From Arthrobacter sp. Soil764 (GTDB lineage: Bacteria > Actinomycetota > Actinomycetes > Actinomycetales > Micrococcaceae): DNA of 64,000 nucleotides. Where the stretch lies: NCBI RefSeq assembly GCF_001428075.1, contig NZ_LMSI01000020.1, positions 119,548 through 183,547 of the forward strand, written 5' to 3'. Below the pieces are notes generated by a model. That model made no database searches. It had not been told where the DNA came from and saw nothing but the letters and a program-made list of their open reading frames with translations. Shown in pieces: positions 18,363-30,110 of this stretch (the first letter of the stretch is position 1; every line of letters starts with the position of its first letter). The position numbers were made by a program, and so were the translations under genes.

Positions 18363-18496
18363 GGTAAAGATTCTGCCCCGCGCCCGGCCCATCACGAAAT
18401 GACGCTCCTGCTCAGCGCGGCGGCGCACGTCACGTGGGCTGTTCAGGACGGCGTGCCGAACGGGCTGCCGGTTTAGAGCAACAGCCACGCTGCCGA

Positions 18497-18502
18497 TAGT
18501 CT
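18497..18502 (+). promoter_or_regulatory. Predicted -10 of leaderless glmS mRNA
   Basis: TAGTCT followed by 7 nt and the ATG at 18510. Confidence 0.6.
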
Positions 18503-18509
18503 TGTGCCT

Positions 18510-20402
18510 ATGTGTGGAATCGTGGGATACGTAGGCCGTCCGGTTGACGGTGCAATTAACGGTCACAGTGCCCTGGATGTTGTCCTTGAAGGACTGCGCC
18601 GCCTGGAGTACCGCGGTTATGACTCGGCCGGGGTGGCGGTGGTGTCCCAGGGCGCCATCGAGTCCCGGAAGAAGTCAGGGAAGCTGAGCAACCTGATCGC
18701 CGAGCTGGAGGCCCGCCCGTTGCCGGAGTCGGTGACCGGTATCGGCCACACCCGCTGGGCCACGCACGGCGGCCCTACGGACCGCAACGCGCACCCGCAC
18801 CTGGCTGACGGCGGCAAGCTGGCCGTGATCCACAACGGCATCATCGAAAACTTCGCCGAGCTCAAGCTTGAGCTGCTGGAAAAGGGCGTCACGTTCCTGT
18901 CCGAGACGGACACCGAAGTCGCTGCGGCCCTGCTCGCGGACATCCTCCGCAACAAGCTGGGCGGGGACACCGCCAACGGCGGCCTGACCCACGCCATGGA
19001 GCTGGCCTGCCAGCGCCTGGAGGGCGCCTTCACGCTGCTCGCCGTGCACGCTGACCAGCCCGACGTCGTCGTGGCCGCCCGCCGCAACTCACCGCTGGTG
19101 GTGGGCCTGGGCGAGGGCGAGAACTTCCTGGGCTCGGACGTGTCCGGGTTCATCGACTACACCCGCCGCGCCGTGGAGCTGGGCCAGGACCAGATCGTGA
19201 CCATCACCGCGGACACGGTGGAGATCACCGATTTCTACGGCAACCCCGCCCAGGGCAAGGAATACCACGTGGACTGGGACCCGGCCTCAGCGGAAAAGGG
19301 CGGCTTCTCCTCCTTCATGGAGAAGGAAATCCATGACCAGCCCGACGCCGTGGCGCAGACCCTGCTGGGACGATCGGACATCAAGGGCAAACTGACCCTG
19401 GACGAGCTCCGCATCGACCCGGAACTGCTCAAGCAGGTGGACAAGATCATCGTGCTGGCCTGCGGCACTGCGGCCTACGCGGGCATGGTGGCCAAGTACG
19501 CCATCGAAAACTGGTGCCGGATCCCCACCGAGGTGGAGCTCGCGCACGAGTTCCGCTACCGCGACCCGATCCTGAACGAGAAGACCCTGGTGGTCTCCAT
19601 CAGCCAGTCCGGGGAGACCATGGACACGCTGATGGCCGTCCGCTACGCCCGGGAACAGGGCGCCAAGACCATCTCCATTTGCAACACCAACGGCTCCACC
19701 ATCCCGCGTGAATCCGACGCCGTGCTCTACACGCACGCAGGCCCGGAAATCGCCGTGGCGTCCACCAAGGCGTTCCTGGCGCAGATCACCGCCGCGTACC
19801 TGCTGGGCCTGTACCTGGCCCAGCTGCGCGGAAACATCTTCTCCGGCCAGATCAAGGACGTCCTCGCTGACCTGAACAAGATCCCCGCGAAGATCCAGAC
19901 CATCCTGGACAACGCCGGGCCGCTGCGCGAACTGGCCCGGTCCATGGCCAACGAGAAGTCCGTGCTGTTCCTGGGCCGGCACGTGGGCTACCCCGTGGCC
20001 CTCGAGGGCGCGCTGAAGCTCAAGGAAATCGCGTACATCCACGCCGAAGGCTTCGCCGCCGGTGAGCTCAAGCACGGCCCCATCGCCCTGATCGACGAAG
20101 GCCAGCCGGTCTTCGTGGTGGTCCCGTCACCGCGCGGCCGCGACTCCCTGCACTCCAAGGTGGTCTCCAACATCCAGGAAGTCCGCGCCCGCGGCGCCCG
20201 CACCCTGGTCATCGCCGAGGAAGGCGACGAAGCCGTCAAGGCCTACGCCGAGTACGTCTTCTACGTCCCGGAAACCCCCACCCTGCTCATGCCCCTGCTG
20301 ACCACCGTGCCGCTGCAGATCTTCGCCGCGGAACTGGCAGCTGCCAAGGGCTACGACGTGGACCAGCCCCGCAACCTCGCCAAGAGCGTCACCGTCGAAT
20401 AA
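18510..20402 (+). CDS. glmS: Glutamine-fructose-6-phosphate aminotransferase
   Basis: Makes glucosamine-6-phosphate from fructose-6-phosphate and glutamine, the entry to amino-sugar synthesis. The start must be ATG 18510, because Cys2 of MCGIVGYVG becomes the N-terminal nucleophile after Met removal; a GTG two codons earlier would block this. The class II amidotransferase domain covers about 1-220 ([18 protein letters not shown]). Two SIS domains follow ([10 protein letters not shown] and, near the end, [12 protein letters not shown]). 630 residues. It makes the substrate for glmM. Confidence 0.97.
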   Translation: MCGIVGYVGRPVDGAINGHSALDVVLEGLRRLEYRGYDSAGVAVVSQGAIESRKKSGKLSNLIAELEARPLPESVTGIGHTRWATHGGPTDRNAHPHLADGGKLAVIHNGIIENFAELKLELLEKGVTFLSETDTEVAAALLADILRNKLGGDTANGGLTHAMELACQRLEGAFTLLAVHADQPDVVVAARRNSPLVVGLGEGENFLGSDVSGFIDYTRRAVELGQDQIVTITADTVEITDFYGNPAQGKEYHVDWDPASAEKGGFSSFMEKEIHDQPDAVAQTLLGRSDIKGKLTLDELRIDPELLKQVDKIIVLACGTAAYAGMVAKYAIENWCRIPTEVELAHEFRYRDPILNEKTLVVSISQSGETMDTLMAVRYAREQGAKTISICNTNGSTIPRESDAVLYTHAGPEIAVASTKAFLAQITAAYLLGLYLAQLRGNIFSGQIKDVLADLNKIPAKIQTILDNAGPLRELARSMANEKSVLFLGRHVGYPVALEGALKLKEIAYIHAEGFAAGELKHGPIALIDEGQPVFVVVPSPRGRDSLHSKVVSNIQEVRARGARTLVIAEEGDEAVKAYAEYVFYVPETPTLLMPLLTTVPLQIFAAELAAAKGYDVDQPRNLAKSVTVE

Positions 20403-20410
20403 CGGCCGCC

Positions 20411-20455
20411 AGCAGAAAGCCCCAGACCTTACGGCCTGGGGCTTTCTGCTTTAAC
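20411..20455 (+). terminator. Terminator of glmS
   Basis: Perfect 15-bp arms at 20411-20425 and 20436-20450, followed by TTTAA. Confidence 0.85.
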
Positions 20456-20553
20456 ACGCCCATGCCAAAACCACCTGTTGCGCTGATGGCGGACAAACGC
20501 AATATCCCGTCCAAACCGCGGCGTGCGCCGGCTTGCCGCCAGGACCGCCCCCG

Positions 20554-20559
20554 TAGAAT
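20554..20559 (+). promoter_or_regulatory. Predicted -10 of leaderless acpS mRNA
   Basis: TAGAAT followed by 7 nt and the ATG at 20567. TTGCCG at 20533-20538 is a possible -35 (15-bp spacer). Confidence 0.7.
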
Positions 20560-20566
20560 GAACCGC

Positions 20567-20914
20567 ATGATCGTTGGCATTGGGGTAGACGTAGTAGACA
20601 TCGAGCGGTTCGGCCGCCAGCTGGAACGAACACCGGGCCTGAGGGACCGCCTGTTCGTGCCGGCGGAGCGCGAACTGAACACCCGCTCGCTGGCAGCCCG
20701 GTTCGCCGCGAAGGAAGCCGTGGCCAAGGTCCTGGGCGCCCCTGCCGGCATGAACTGGCAGGACTGCTGGATCGGCCTTGACCACAACGGACCCACCGTC
20801 CAGGTCAAGGGGACCGTCCTGGCGGTTGCCGAGGCCAAGGGCGTCAAGCGCTGGCACCTTTCCATCAGCCACGACGGCGGCATCGCCACGGCCACGGTCC
20901 TGGCCGAAGGCTGA
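20567..20914 (+). CDS. acpS: Holo-[acyl-carrier-protein] synthase
   Basis: Transfers 4'-phosphopantetheine from CoA to acyl carrier protein. It has 115 residues with the family motifs [12 protein letters not shown] at the N terminus and [12 protein letters not shown] (about 47-58), which hold the Mg and CoA ligands. An in-frame ATG at 20558 overlaps the -10 hexamer, so the second ATG (MIVGIGVD) is the better start. nnr follows after 12 bp and should be co-transcribed. Confidence 0.95.
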   Translation: MIVGIGVDVVDIERFGRQLERTPGLRDRLFVPAERELNTRSLAARFAAKEAVAKVLGAPAGMNWQDCWIGLDHNGPTVQVKGTVLAVAEAKGVKRWHLSISHDGGIATATVLAEG

Positions 20915-20926
20915 CCCGGCCGCCGC

Positions 20927-22510
20927 ATGATCAGCGCCTACACCGGAACGCAGGTCCGGGCAGCCGAGGAACCCCTCCTGGCTGCCGGACTGGGAGACAC
21001 GCTCATGCAGCGCGCCGCGCACGGACTGGCAAGCGCCGTCGTCCATGAACTCACGTCCCGGGGCCGCCGCCTGAACGGCGCCCGCGTGGTGGTGCTGGCC
21101 GGCAAGGGCAATAACGGCGGCGACGGCCTCTACGCCGGCGCCTTCCTTGCGGCCCGCGGAATGCGTACGACGGCGGTACTCACCGGGGATGCGGCCCATC
21201 CTGCTGGTCTGGCCGCTTTTGAGCGCGCGGGCGGCCGGGTGCACCGGCTCACTGATGCGGCACTTCCGGAACTGGCGGCGGAAGCTGCCGCGGCCGACGT
21301 CGTCATCGACGCCGTGCTGGGGACCGGTGCCAAGGGCGGGCTGCGTGGAAGTGCCGCTGACCTGGTCCAGGCAGTCAGTGACGGAAACAGGCGCGGCCTC
21401 GTGGTGGCCTGCGATCTTCCCAGCGGCGTGGACGCCGATACCGGCGAGGCTGCCCTTCCTGTCCTGCCGGCAGACGTGACCGTCACCTTCGGGGGAGCGA
21501 AGGCCGGCCTGCTGGCGGACCCCGGCGCTGACTACGCCGGGCGCGTCCTGGTGGTGCCGATCGGGATTGCGGAGCACCTGCCGCAGCCGTCCCTGCGCCG
21601 GCTCGAGGACGCCGATCTGGCACACCTCCTGCCGCTGCCCGCACGGCGCGCGCAGAAGTATTCCCGCGGCGTGCTGGGCGTGGTGGCCGGCTCCGAGGAC
21701 TATCCGGGAGCCGCAGTTCTGGCATGCCGGGGCGCCCTCGCCGCAGGAGTGGGCATGGTGCGCTACCTGGGTCCGCCGTCGGTGGCAGACTTGGTCCGGC
21801 AATCCTGTCCGGAGGTGGTGTGCAGCACCGGGAGCGTGGCTGACAACCGTGTCCAGGCCTGGCTGGTGGGCTCCGGCATGGGCCCGCAGGACCACGACCA
21901 GTTGGCCCGCGCGCGTGACGCCATCACGTCCGGCCTTCCCGTCGTTGCGGACGCCGGCGCACTGCCCGCGCTTCCCGAAACCCTGGCCCCGCACGTGGTG
22001 CTGACGCCGCACGCGGGGGAGTTGGCATCGCTGTTCCGGCGTCTGGGCGGCGGCGAGGACCGCGAGGCGGTGGAGGCGGGGACGCTCGCCGCTGTCCGCC
22101 AGGCGGCCGGCCGCACCGGAGCCACCGTCCTGCTCAAGGGTGCCAGCACACTCGTGGCCGCGCCCTCGGGCGATACCTTCAGCCAGGCGGACGGTACGCC
22201 CTGGCTCGCCACTGCCGGCAGCGGGGACGTCCTGGCCGGCGTCATCGGTGCGCTGCTTGCCCAGGCAGGGCCCGACGTCGGGCGCTTCAGTGAGGCGGGC
22301 ATCGCGGCGGAGAGCCGGTGGGCTGCCATCGCCGCCCTTGGCGCCGCCCTGCACGGCAGTGCCGGGCGTGCAGCGTCGGAGGCGGTGTCTGGCGGTCCCA
22401 TTACCGCCGGTGGGGTGGCGAATGCCATACCCGAAATTTGGGGTAAAGTCAGCATGCTTAGTAAACATGGAGCCTGGAAACGTAATAGTCACAGCCAGCC
22501 ACTACGGTAG
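20927..22510 (+). CDS. nnr: Bifunctional NAD(P)H-hydrate repair enzyme
   Basis: Repairs damaged NADHX and NADPHX. The N-terminal epimerase domain (about 1-215) has VVVLAGKGNNGGDGLYAG and DLPSGVDADTGE. The C-terminal ADP-dependent dehydratase domain (about 230-505) has VLTPHAGELASLF and ATAGSGDVLAGVIGALLAQ. 527 residues. The last part (about 505-527) runs beyond the usual family end. It follows acpS by 12 bp with no promoter visible, an order also common in other actinobacteria. Confidence 0.92.
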   Translation: MISAYTGTQVRAAEEPLLAAGLGDTLMQRAAHGLASAVVHELTSRGRRLNGARVVVLAGKGNNGGDGLYAGAFLAARGMRTTAVLTGDAAHPAGLAAFERAGGRVHRLTDAALPELAAEAAAADVVIDAVLGTGAKGGLRGSAADLVQAVSDGNRRGLVVACDLPSGVDADTGEAALPVLPADVTVTFGGAKAGLLADPGADYAGRVLVVPIGIAEHLPQPSLRRLEDADLAHLLPLPARRAQKYSRGVLGVVAGSEDYPGAAVLACRGALAAGVGMVRYLGPPSVADLVRQSCPEVVCSTGSVADNRVQAWLVGSGMGPQDHDQLARARDAITSGLPVVADAGALPALPETLAPHVVLTPHAGELASLFRRLGGGEDREAVEAGTLAAVRQAAGRTGATVLLKGASTLVAAPSGDTFSQADGTPWLATAGSGDVLAGVIGALLAQAGPDVGRFSEAGIAAESRWAAIAALGAALHGSAGRAASEAVSGGPITAGGVANAIPEIWGKVSMLSKHGAWKRNSHSQPLR

Positions 22511-22524
22511 GCATTAGTTCGCAC

Positions 22525-22559
22525 CAGCAGCAGGGGCGTTCCGATGCCCTCTGCTGCTG
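22525..22559 (+). terminator. Hairpin between nnr and glgX
   Basis: A 9-bp CAG/CTG stem continued by 4 bp after a one-base bulge (22525-22537 with 22546-22559). No T run follows. It could end nnr transcripts or fold in the glgX leader, since the glgX ribosome-binding site lies 12 nt downstream. Confidence 0.45.
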
Positions 22560-22579
22560 ACCACAAAATGAGGAGCACG

Positions 22580-24820
22580 ATGGAAGTCTGGCCTGGAAAT
22601 GCCTACCCGCTGGGAGCTACCTTTGACGGCACCGGCACCAATTTCGCCCTGTTCAGCGAACGGGCCGAGCGGGTGGAACTCTGCCTCCTGTCCGATGACC
22701 TGACCGAAACGCGGATCGAACTGACCGAGGTGGACGGCTACGTGTGGCACTGCTACCTGCCGCACATCCAGCCCGGCCAGAAGTACGGCTACCGCGTGCA
22801 CGGGCCCTACGATCCCGCCAGCGGCAACCGCTTCAACCCGAACAAGCTGCTGATGGACCCTTACGCCAAGGCCGTCCAGGGCCAGATCGACTGGGACCCG
22901 GCGCTCTTCTCCTACGAATTCGGTGACCCCGATTCCCGCAACGACGCCGACTCCGCCCCGCACACCATGCACGGCGTGGTCATCAACCCCTTCTTCGAAT
23001 GGGACGGCGACCGCCAGCTGAAGATCCCGTACCACCAGTCGGTCATCTATGAAGCCCACGTCAAGGGCCTCACCGAACTGCACCCGGAGATCCCCGAAGA
23101 GCAGCGCGGCACCTATGCCGGCGTGGCCCACCCCGCGGTCATCGACCACATGAAAAAGCTCGGCGTCACCGCCATCGAGCTCATGCCGGTCCACCAGTTC
23201 GTCAACGACGGCACCCTGGTGGAAAAGGGCCTCAACAACTACTGGGGCTACAACACCATCGGCTTCTTCGCCCCGCAGAACACCTACAGCTCCACCGGCG
23301 ACGTCGGGCACCAGGTCCAGGAATTCAAGGCCATGGTCCGCGACCTGCACCGCGCCGGCATCGAAGTGATCCTCGACGTCGTCTACAACCACACCGCCGA
23401 AGGCAACCACCTGGGCCCCACGCTGTCCTTCAAGGGCATCGACAACCAGGCCTACTACCGACTGGTGGACAACGACCTCAAGCACTACATGGACTACACC
23501 GGCACTGGCAACTCGCTGAACGTGCGCCACCCGCACTCCCTGCAGCTGCTCATGGACTCCCTGCGCTACTGGGTCACCGAGATGCACGTGGACGGCTTCC
23601 GCTTCGACCTCGCCTCCACCCTGGCCCGCGAGTTCTACGACGTGGACAAGCTCTCCACCTTCTTCGAACTTATCCAGCAGGACCCCGTAGTCTCCCAGGT
23701 CAAGCTGATCGCCGAGCCGTGGGACGTTGGCCCCGGCGGCTACCAGGTGGGCAACTTCCCGCCGCAGTGGACGGAATGGAACGGCAAGTACCGCGACACG
23801 GTCCGCGACTTCTGGCGCGGCGAGCCCTCCACCCTGGGTGAATTCGCGTCCCGGCTGACCGGCTCCGCCGACCTGTACGAAAGCTCCGCCCGCCGGCCGG
23901 TGGCCTCGATCAACTTCGTCACCGCCCACGACGGTTTCACCATGCGCGACCTGGTCTCCTACAACGAGAAGCACAACGAGGCCAACGGCGAGGGCAACAA
24001 CGACGGCGAATCGCACAACCGGTCCTGGAACTGCGGCGTTGAAGGCGACACGGACGACGACAAGGTCCTGACCCTGCGCGCCCGCCAGCAGCGCAACTTC
24101 ATCGCCACCCTCCTGCTTTCCCAGGGCGTGCCCATGCTGCTGCACGGCGACGAACTCGGCCGCACCCAGCAGGGCAACAACAACACCTACTGCCAGGACT
24201 CCGAGCTCAGCTGGATCCACTGGGAAGCCATGGACCAGCCGCTGGTGGAGTTCACCGCCTTCGTCAACAAGCTCCGCCACGACCACCCGACGTTCCGCCG
24301 CAGCCGCTTCTTTGACGGCCGCCCGGTACGCCGCGGCGAAGGCGAGAAGCTGCCGGACATCGTTTGGCTGAAGACTGACGGCACCGAAATGCTGCCGGAG
24401 GACTGGGGAAGCGGGTTCGGCCGGACCATCGGTGTGTTCTACAACGGTGACGGCATCCAGGAACAGGATTCCCGCGGCCGGCGCATCACCGACGACAGCT
24501 TCATCATGGCCTTCAACGCCCACGACGACGTTGTGGACTTCTGCCTGCCCTCGGACGAGTACTCCCAGTACTGGGAGGTCCTGATCGATACGGCCAAGCA
24601 GGCCGATGCCTACGAGCCCCTCAAGGCGAAGGCGACGCTGACGCTGGAAGCGAAGTCGATGGTGGTGCTGCGCGCCTACTCTGGCCCCGAGGAAGAAGTG
24701 GACCTTTCCGCTGCGGCTTCCCTGGCCTCAATGGCCGAGCATGAGGAAGCCCAGGAGGAGATGGTGGAGGCCCAGACCAAGGCCGCGGAAGCAAGCGAGG
24801 CAAAGGCAACGAAGGCATGA
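22580..24820 (+). CDS. glgX: Glycogen debranching enzyme GlgX
   Basis: GH13 isoamylase-type enzyme that removes short alpha-1,6 branches from glycogen after phosphorylase action. Start ATG 22580 ([19 protein letters not shown]) has AGGAG 4 nt upstream and matches the family start; the longer frame from 22544 lies in a hairpin. 746 residues: CBM48 N-terminal domain, then the barrel with [11 protein letters not shown], nucleophile in [10 protein letters not shown], acid Glu in [11 protein letters not shown] and [10 protein letters not shown]. The tail (about 710-746) is Ala/Glu-rich. First gene of the glgX-treY-treZ operon; its stop overlaps treY as ATGA. Confidence 0.95.
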   Translation: MEVWPGNAYPLGATFDGTGTNFALFSERAERVELCLLSDDLTETRIELTEVDGYVWHCYLPHIQPGQKYGYRVHGPYDPASGNRFNPNKLLMDPYAKAVQGQIDWDPALFSYEFGDPDSRNDADSAPHTMHGVVINPFFEWDGDRQLKIPYHQSVIYEAHVKGLTELHPEIPEEQRGTYAGVAHPAVIDHMKKLGVTAIELMPVHQFVNDGTLVEKGLNNYWGYNTIGFFAPQNTYSSTGDVGHQVQEFKAMVRDLHRAGIEVILDVVYNHTAEGNHLGPTLSFKGIDNQAYYRLVDNDLKHYMDYTGTGNSLNVRHPHSLQLLMDSLRYWVTEMHVDGFRFDLASTLAREFYDVDKLSTFFELIQQDPVVSQVKLIAEPWDVGPGGYQVGNFPPQWTEWNGKYRDTVRDFWRGEPSTLGEFASRLTGSADLYESSARRPVASINFVTAHDGFTMRDLVSYNEKHNEANGEGNNDGESHNRSWNCGVEGDTDDDKVLTLRARQQRNFIATLLLSQGVPMLLHGDELGRTQQGNNNTYCQDSELSWIHWEAMDQPLVEFTAFVNKLRHDHPTFRRSRFFDGRPVRRGEGEKLPDIVWLKTDGTEMLPEDWGSGFGRTIGVFYNGDGIQEQDSRGRRITDDSFIMAFNAHDDVVDFCLPSDEYSQYWEVLIDTAKQADAYEPLKAKATLTLEAKSMVVLRAYSGPEEEVDLSAAASLASMAEHEEAQEEMVEAQTKAAEASEAKATKA

Positions 24821-27144
24821 GGACCCCGGTCTCCACCTACCGTTTCCAGATCCGCAGCAGCTTCACCCTGTTCGACGCCGCCGCGCAGGTCCCGTACCTG
24901 AAAGACCTCGGCGTGGACTGGGTATACCTGTCGCCCATCCTCACCGCGGAGAAGGGCTCGGACCACGGCTATGACGTGACCGACCCCTCCGCCGTGGACC
25001 CTGACCGTGGTGGCCCGGAAGGGCTGCTGGCCCTGTCCAGGGCGGCCCGCGAACACGGCATGGGCGTCCTGGTGGACATTGTGCCCAACCATGTGGGCGT
25101 GGCATCCCCGCCGCAGAACCCCTGGTGGTGGTCCCTCCTCAAGGAAGGCCGCGAATCGCCCTACGCCGAAGCATTCGACGTCGACTGGGACCTGGGCGGC
25201 GGAAAGGTCCGGCTCCCCATGCTGGGCTCCGACGCTGACCTGGACAAGCTGGAGGTCAAGGATGGCGAACTCCGCTACTACGACCACCGGTTCCCCTTGG
25301 CCGAGGGCTCGTACACGGAAGGTGACTCTCCGCAGGAGGTGCACAGCCGCCAGCATTACCAGCTGATGGACTGGCGCCGTGCCGACGCCGAGCTGAACTA
25401 CCGGCGCTTCTTTGCGGTCACCACGCTCGCCGGCATCCGGGTGGAGGTGCCGTCCGTGTTCGAAGAGGCCCATGCCGAGGTGGGCCGCTGGTTCACCGAG
25501 GGCCTGGTGGACGGGCTCCGCGTGGACCACCCGGACGGCCTGGCCGATCCCGCAGGCTACCTTCGCTGGCTCAAGGACCTCAGCGGCGGCGCGTACGTCC
25601 TGGTGGAGAAGATCCTTGAACCCGGGGAAGTGCTGCCGCAGGAGTTCGCGTGCGAAGGCACCACCGGATATGACGCCCTGGCGGACGTGGACCGAGTCTT
25701 CGTTGACCCGGCAGGGCAGCAGGCGCTGGACGCACTGGATGCCCGGCTGCGCGGTACCGCTCAGCCCGCGGACTATGCCGAAATGATCCGCGGCACCAAG
25801 CGCATGATCGCCGACGGCATCCTGCGCTCTGAGGTGCTGCGGCTGGCCCGGCTGGTTCCGGAGTCCTACGGGCTGGAGCTGGACCAGGCAGCCGACGCCA
25901 TCGCCGAGATCATCGCGTCCTTCCCCGTGTACCGGTCCTACCTGCCGGTGGGCGCCGACGTCCTCAAGGAGGCCTGCGAGTCAGCCGCCGCGCACCGGCC
26001 GGACCTGGACGTGGCGGTGGGAACCCTCCTTCCGCTGCTGCTGGATCCTGCCAATCCCATTGCCATCCGGTTCCAGCAGACCTCCGGCATGGTCATGGCC
26101 AAAGGCGTGGAGGACACCGCTTTCTACCGCTACACCCGGCTGGGCACCCTGACCGAGGTGGGCGCCGAACCCACTGAGTTCTCGGTGGCGCCGGAGGAAT
26201 TCCACCAGAGGATGCAGCGGCGCCAGCAGGACCTGCCGCTGTCCATGACCACCCTGTCCACCCACGACACCAAACGCAGTGAGGATGCCCGGGCACGGAT
26301 CTCGGTCATCGCCGAACTGCCGCAGGAGTGGGCGGAAACGCTGGAGACCCTCCGCGGCCTGGCGCCGATCCCGGACGGCCCGTACGAGAACCTGCTGTGG
26401 CAGGCAATCATCGGAGCCTGGCCTGCCAGCCGGGAACGGCTGCAGGGCTACGCCGAGAAGGCTGCCCGGGAGGCGGGCAACTCCACCAAGTGGACAGATC
26501 CCAACGAGGATTTCGAGTCCACGGTGAAGGCCGCTGTGGACGCAGTCTTTGACGACGCCAAGGTCGCCAAAGTGGTGGCGGATTTCGTGGCCCGCATCGA
26601 CGCCCACTCCGCGGCAAACTCGGTGTCCGCCAAGCTGGTCCAGCTGACCATGCCCGGCGTGCCGGACGTGTACCAGGGCAGCGAGTTCTGGGAACGCTCG
26701 CTGACGGACCCGGACAACCGCCGTCCCGTGGACTTTGGCGCCCGGCAGGCGGAGCTGGCAAAGCTCGACGCCGGCACCTTGCCGGACGCGGGCACGGAGG
26801 CCAGCAAGCTTTTGGTCACCTCGCGGGCCCTCCGGCTGCGCCGGGACAAGCCTGAGCTGTTCCAGGGATACACGCCGGTGGAAGCCACCGGCGCGGCCGC
26901 CGCGCACCTGCTCGCCTTCAGCCGGGGAACCGATCCATCCTCCGGTGCCCTCACGTTTGCCACCCGGCTCCCTGCCGGACTGGAAGCCGGCGGCGGGTGG
27001 CGGGACACCGCCGTCGACCTTTCAATCACCATGCGGGACGAATTCACGGGAACCAGCCACGGTCCGGGCCCGGTTTTGGTGGCAGAGGTCCTGGGTACCT
27101 ACCCGGTGGCCCTGCTGGTACCTGCGGATGGAGAAAAGGCATGA
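24817..27144 (+). CDS. treY: Maltooligosyltrehalose synthase
   Basis: Converts the reducing-end alpha-1,4 bond of maltodextrins to the alpha,alpha-1,1 bond, giving maltooligosyltrehalose. 775 residues, GH13_26 type: [16 protein letters not shown] at the N terminus, [10 protein letters not shown], nucleophile in [14 protein letters not shown], Glu in [11 protein letters not shown], and [15 protein letters not shown]. It overlaps glgX and treZ by 4 nt each, so the three enzymes are made in step. GlgX supplies the linear dextrins it acts on. Confidence 0.96.
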   Translation: MRTPVSTYRFQIRSSFTLFDAAAQVPYLKDLGVDWVYLSPILTAEKGSDHGYDVTDPSAVDPDRGGPEGLLALSRAAREHGMGVLVDIVPNHVGVASPPQNPWWWSLLKEGRESPYAEAFDVDWDLGGGKVRLPMLGSDADLDKLEVKDGELRYYDHRFPLAEGSYTEGDSPQEVHSRQHYQLMDWRRADAELNYRRFFAVTTLAGIRVEVPSVFEEAHAEVGRWFTEGLVDGLRVDHPDGLADPAGYLRWLKDLSGGAYVLVEKILEPGEVLPQEFACEGTTGYDALADVDRVFVDPAGQQALDALDARLRGTAQPADYAEMIRGTKRMIADGILRSEVLRLARLVPESYGLELDQAADAIAEIIASFPVYRSYLPVGADVLKEACESAAAHRPDLDVAVGTLLPLLLDPANPIAIRFQQTSGMVMAKGVEDTAFYRYTRLGTLTEVGAEPTEFSVAPEEFHQRMQRRQQDLPLSMTTLSTHDTKRSEDARARISVIAELPQEWAETLETLRGLAPIPDGPYENLLWQAIIGAWPASRERLQGYAEKAAREAGNSTKWTDPNEDFESTVKAAVDAVFDDAKVAKVVADFVARIDAHSAANSVSAKLVQLTMPGVPDVYQGSEFWERSLTDPDNRRPVDFGARQAELAKLDAGTLPDAGTEASKLLVTSRALRLRRDKPELFQGYTPVEATGAAAAHLLAFSRGTDPSSGALTFATRLPAGLEAGGGWRDTAVDLSITMRDEFTGTSHGPGPVLVAEVLGTYPVALLVPADGEKA

Positions 27145-28910
27145 CCCTGGTCAACGTTGGACCCGAACGCTTCGACGTCTGGGCGCCGGACGCCAAGTCC
27201 GTCATCCTGCTGGCCAACGGCCGGCAATACCCCATGCTGGAGAAGGAAACGGCGCCGGGATCCGAAGGGTGGTGGACCGCCCCCGACGCTCCTGTGGACG
27301 GTGACGTGGACTACGGCTACCTGCTGGACGGCGACACCACCCCCATTCCCGATCCCAGGTCCCGACGCCTCCCCGCCGGCGTGCATGAGCAGTCCCGGAC
27401 CTACGATCCCGCAGCCTATGCATGGCGGGATTCCGGCTGGCGCGGCAAGGACCTGCAGGGTTCGGTGATTTACGAACTCCACGTGGGCACCTTCACCCCC
27501 GAAGGAACCCTGGACGCGGCCGTGGAGAAACTGGGCTACCTGGCGGACCTGGGCATCGACTTCGTGGAGCTGCTGCCCGTTAACGGCTTCAACGGCACCC
27601 ACAACTGGGGCTACGACGGCGTCCAGTGGTACACCGTCCACGAAGGCTACGGCGGGCCGGCTGCGTACCAGCGTTTCGTCGACGCCGCCCACGCCGCCGG
27701 GCTGGGCGTCATCCAGGACGTGGTCTACAACCACCTTGGCCCCAGCGGGAACTACCTGCCCAAGTTCGGCCCGTACATGAAGCAGGGGGACGCCAACACC
27801 TGGGGCGACTCCGTGAACCTGGACGGGCCCGGCTCGGACGTGGTCCGCGAATACATCCTGGACAACGCCGCACTCTGGCTGCGCGACTACCACGTGGACG
27901 GGCTCCGCCTCGACGCCGTGCATGCTCTGAAGGATGAACGCGCGGTGCACATCCTGGAGGAGCTGGGGGCTTTGGGCGACGCCATCTCGGCCGAGACCGG
28001 GCTGCCCAAGACGCTCATCGCGGAATCGGACCTCAACAACCCGCGCCTGATCTATCCCCGGGACACCAACGGGTACGGCCTGGCCGGGCAGTGGAGCGAT
28101 GACTTCCACCACGCGGTGCACGTCAGCGTCAGCGGCGAGACCACCGGCTACTACTCGGACTTCGAGTCCCTGGCCGTAATGGCCAAGGTGCTGAAAGACG
28201 GGTTCCTGCACGACGGCAGCTACTCCAGCTTCCGTGGACGCCATCACGGCCGGCCCATCAACGCCGCCCTGGCGCACCCGGCGGCGCTGGTGGTCTGCAA
28301 CCAGAACCACGACCAAATCGGCAACCGCGCCACCGGGGACAGGCTCTCGCAGTCCCTGTCCTACGGACAGCTCGCCGTGGCCGCGGTCCTCACACTGACA
28401 TCGCCGTTCACGCCCATGCTGTTCATGGGCGAGGAATACGGCGCCACCACGCCGTGGCAGTTCTTCACGTCCCACCCGGAACCGGAGCTCGGGAAGGCCA
28501 CCGCGGAAGGCCGCATCAAGGAGTTTGAGCGCATGGGGTGGGATCCCGCCGTCGTGCCTGACCCGCAGGACCCGGAAACCTTCCGCCGGTCCAAGCTGGA
28601 CTGGGCCGAGGCCTCCAACGGCGACCACGCACGGCTCCTTGAGCTGTACCGGGCGCTGACCGCGCTGCGCCGTGAGCATTCGGAGCTGGCGGGGCTCGGC
28701 TTTGGTGAGACGGAAGTGTCGTTCGAGGACGACGCCGGCTGGCTGCGGTTCCGGCGGGGCAGCGTTGAGGTGTTGGTGAATTTCTCGGACGCGAAGGTCC
28801 GGTTGGACGAAGCCTCCGGCAGCGTCCTGCTGGCCACGGACGAAGGAACCGCCCTGGACAGCGGATCCCTTGACCTGGCGCCCTGGAGCGCCGCGATCCT
28901 CAAGTCCTGA
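27141..28910 (+). CDS. treZ: Maltooligosyltrehalose trehalohydrolase
   Basis: Releases trehalose from the TreY product. Start ATG 27141 overlaps the treY stop; an in-frame upstream start at 26997 is not supported. 589 residues: N-terminal beta domain ([11 protein letters not shown]), then the GH13_10 barrel with [14 protein letters not shown], nucleophile in [12 protein letters not shown], Glu in [11 protein letters not shown] and [13 protein letters not shown]. It completes glycogen-to-trehalose conversion, useful for desiccation and osmotic tolerance. Confidence 0.96.
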   Translation: MTLVNVGPERFDVWAPDAKSVILLANGRQYPMLEKETAPGSEGWWTAPDAPVDGDVDYGYLLDGDTTPIPDPRSRRLPAGVHEQSRTYDPAAYAWRDSGWRGKDLQGSVIYELHVGTFTPEGTLDAAVEKLGYLADLGIDFVELLPVNGFNGTHNWGYDGVQWYTVHEGYGGPAAYQRFVDAAHAAGLGVIQDVVYNHLGPSGNYLPKFGPYMKQGDANTWGDSVNLDGPGSDVVREYILDNAALWLRDYHVDGLRLDAVHALKDERAVHILEELGALGDAISAETGLPKTLIAESDLNNPRLIYPRDTNGYGLAGQWSDDFHHAVHVSVSGETTGYYSDFESLAVMAKVLKDGFLHDGSYSSFRGRHHGRPINAALAHPAALVVCNQNHDQIGNRATGDRLSQSLSYGQLAVAAVLTLTSPFTPMLFMGEEYGATTPWQFFTSHPEPELGKATAEGRIKEFERMGWDPAVVPDPQDPETFRRSKLDWAEASNGDHARLLELYRALTALRREHSELAGLGFGETEVSFEDDAGWLRFRRGSVEVLVNFSDAKVRLDEASGSVLLATDEGTALDSGSLDLAPWSAAILKS

Positions 28911-28918
28911 AACGAAGG

Positions 28919-28954
28919 GTTGCGCCGCGGACTGGGTCCGCGGCGCAACTTTTT
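28919..28954 (+). terminator. Terminator of the glgX-treY-treZ operon
   Basis: Perfect 14-bp arms at 28919-28932 and 28936-28949, TGG spacer, followed by five T. A textbook intrinsic terminator. Confidence 0.92.
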
Positions 28955-29011
28955 CTGCTGAGCGCTAACATTCGGCGTGTTGCCCACGTCACGACTGGCA
29001 GGATGGAATGT

Positions 29012-30052
29012 ATGACTTATTCAGCAGCGGACAACCGCTACGAATCAATGCCCTACCGCCGCGTGGGCCGCAGCGGACTCAAACTCCCGGCGATCTCCCT
29101 GGGACTGTGGCACAACTTTGGCGACGACAAGCGCTTCGAGGAACAGCGGGACATCCTCCGCCGTGCCTTCGACCTCGGCGTTAACCACTTCGACCTTGCC
29201 AACAACTACGGCCCGCCGGACGGGTCCGCCGAAACCAACTTTGGCCGGCACCTGCGGGACGACTTCAAGCCGTATCGCGACGAACTGGTCATCTCCACCA
29301 AGGCCGGCTACTACATGTGGCCCGGACCCTACGGTGAATGGGGTTCCCGCAAGTACCTGATCTCCAGCCTGGACCAGTCCCTGCAGCGCATGGGCCTGGA
29401 GTACGTGGACATCTTCTACAGCCACCGGCCCGATCCGGAAACGCCCATGGAAGAGACCATGGGTGCCCTGGACTACGCCGTCCGCTCCGGCAAGGCACTG
29501 TACGCCGGCATCTCGTCCTACACTCCGGAGCAGACCCTCGAGGCCGCCCGCATCCTCAAGGAATTGGGTACGCCGCTGCTGATCCACCAGCCGAGTTACT
29601 CCATGCTCAACCGCTGGACCGAGGATGGCTCGCCAAACCTGTACGAGGTGCTGGACCAGGTGGGCGCCGGATCCATCGCCTTCTCGCCCCTGGCGCAGGG
29701 CATGCTCACGGACCGTTACCTCCACGGCATCCCCGAAGACTCCCGGGCAGCCAAGGCCCGTTTCCTCTCGGAGGACTCCATCACCGAGGAGAAACTGGAC
29801 CGCGTCCGCGGGCTGCGGAAGATCGCCGAGGGCCGCGGACAGTCCCTGGCCCAGATGGCCATCGCATGGATCTTGCGGGACCAACCCAAGGGATCGCCCG
29901 TCACCTCCGCCCTGATCGGCGCCTCAAGTGTCCGGCAGCTGGAGGACAGCCTGTCCGCCATCAACAACCTCAGCTTCTCCGATGACGAACTGACCGCCAT
30001 CGACGAATTCGCGGTGGAGTCGGACATCAACCTCTGGAAGCAAAACGCCTGA
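29012..30052 (+). CDS. Aldo/keto reductase (YghZ-like)
   Basis: NADPH-dependent reductase of the AKR14/YghZ group, known for methylglyoxal and L-glyceraldehyde-3-phosphate reduction. 346 residues from ATG 29012; another in-frame ATG lies 9 nt earlier. Motifs: [24 protein letters not shown] at the N terminus (about 10-33), [17 protein letters not shown] with catalytic Asp and Tyr, and the C-terminal cofactor-binding [20 protein letters not shown] hexamer 7 nt before the ATG could be a -10, but AGGA could equally be a ribosome-binding site. Monocistronic. Confidence 0.9.
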   Translation: MTYSAADNRYESMPYRRVGRSGLKLPAISLGLWHNFGDDKRFEEQRDILRRAFDLGVNHFDLANNYGPPDGSAETNFGRHLRDDFKPYRDELVISTKAGYYMWPGPYGEWGSRKYLISSLDQSLQRMGLEYVDIFYSHRPDPETPMEETMGALDYAVRSGKALYAGISSYTPEQTLEAARILKELGTPLLIHQPSYSMLNRWTEDGSPNLYEVLDQVGAGSIAFSPLAQGMLTDRYLHGIPEDSRAAKARFLSEDSITEEKLDRVRGLRKIAEGRGQSLAQMAIAWILRDQPKGSPVTSALIGASSVRQLEDSLSAINNLSFSDDELTAIDEFAVESDINLWKQNA

Positions 30053-30070
30053 CGGATGATTCTTACGTGA

Positions 30071-30100
30071 CGGGACCTGGCGCAACCGCGCCCGGTCCCG
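30071..30100 (+). terminator. Terminator-like hairpin after the aldo/keto reductase gene
   Basis: 7-bp outer stem (30071-30077 with 30094-30100) continued, after one mismatch, by a 5-bp GGCGC/GCGCC stem with an AACC loop. No T tract. Confidence 0.5.
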
Positions 30101-30110
30101 CTGCGTTGGG

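Noticed and set aside
20429..22492. 687-residue minus-strand open frame opposite nnr
   Set aside because: Antisense shadow caused by high GC in third codon positions. The plus-strand nnr has clear family motifs and codon use.
22514..24523. 669-residue minus-strand open frame opposite glgX
   Set aside because: Shadow frame rich in Val, Gly and His with no recognisable domain; glgX explains the sequence.
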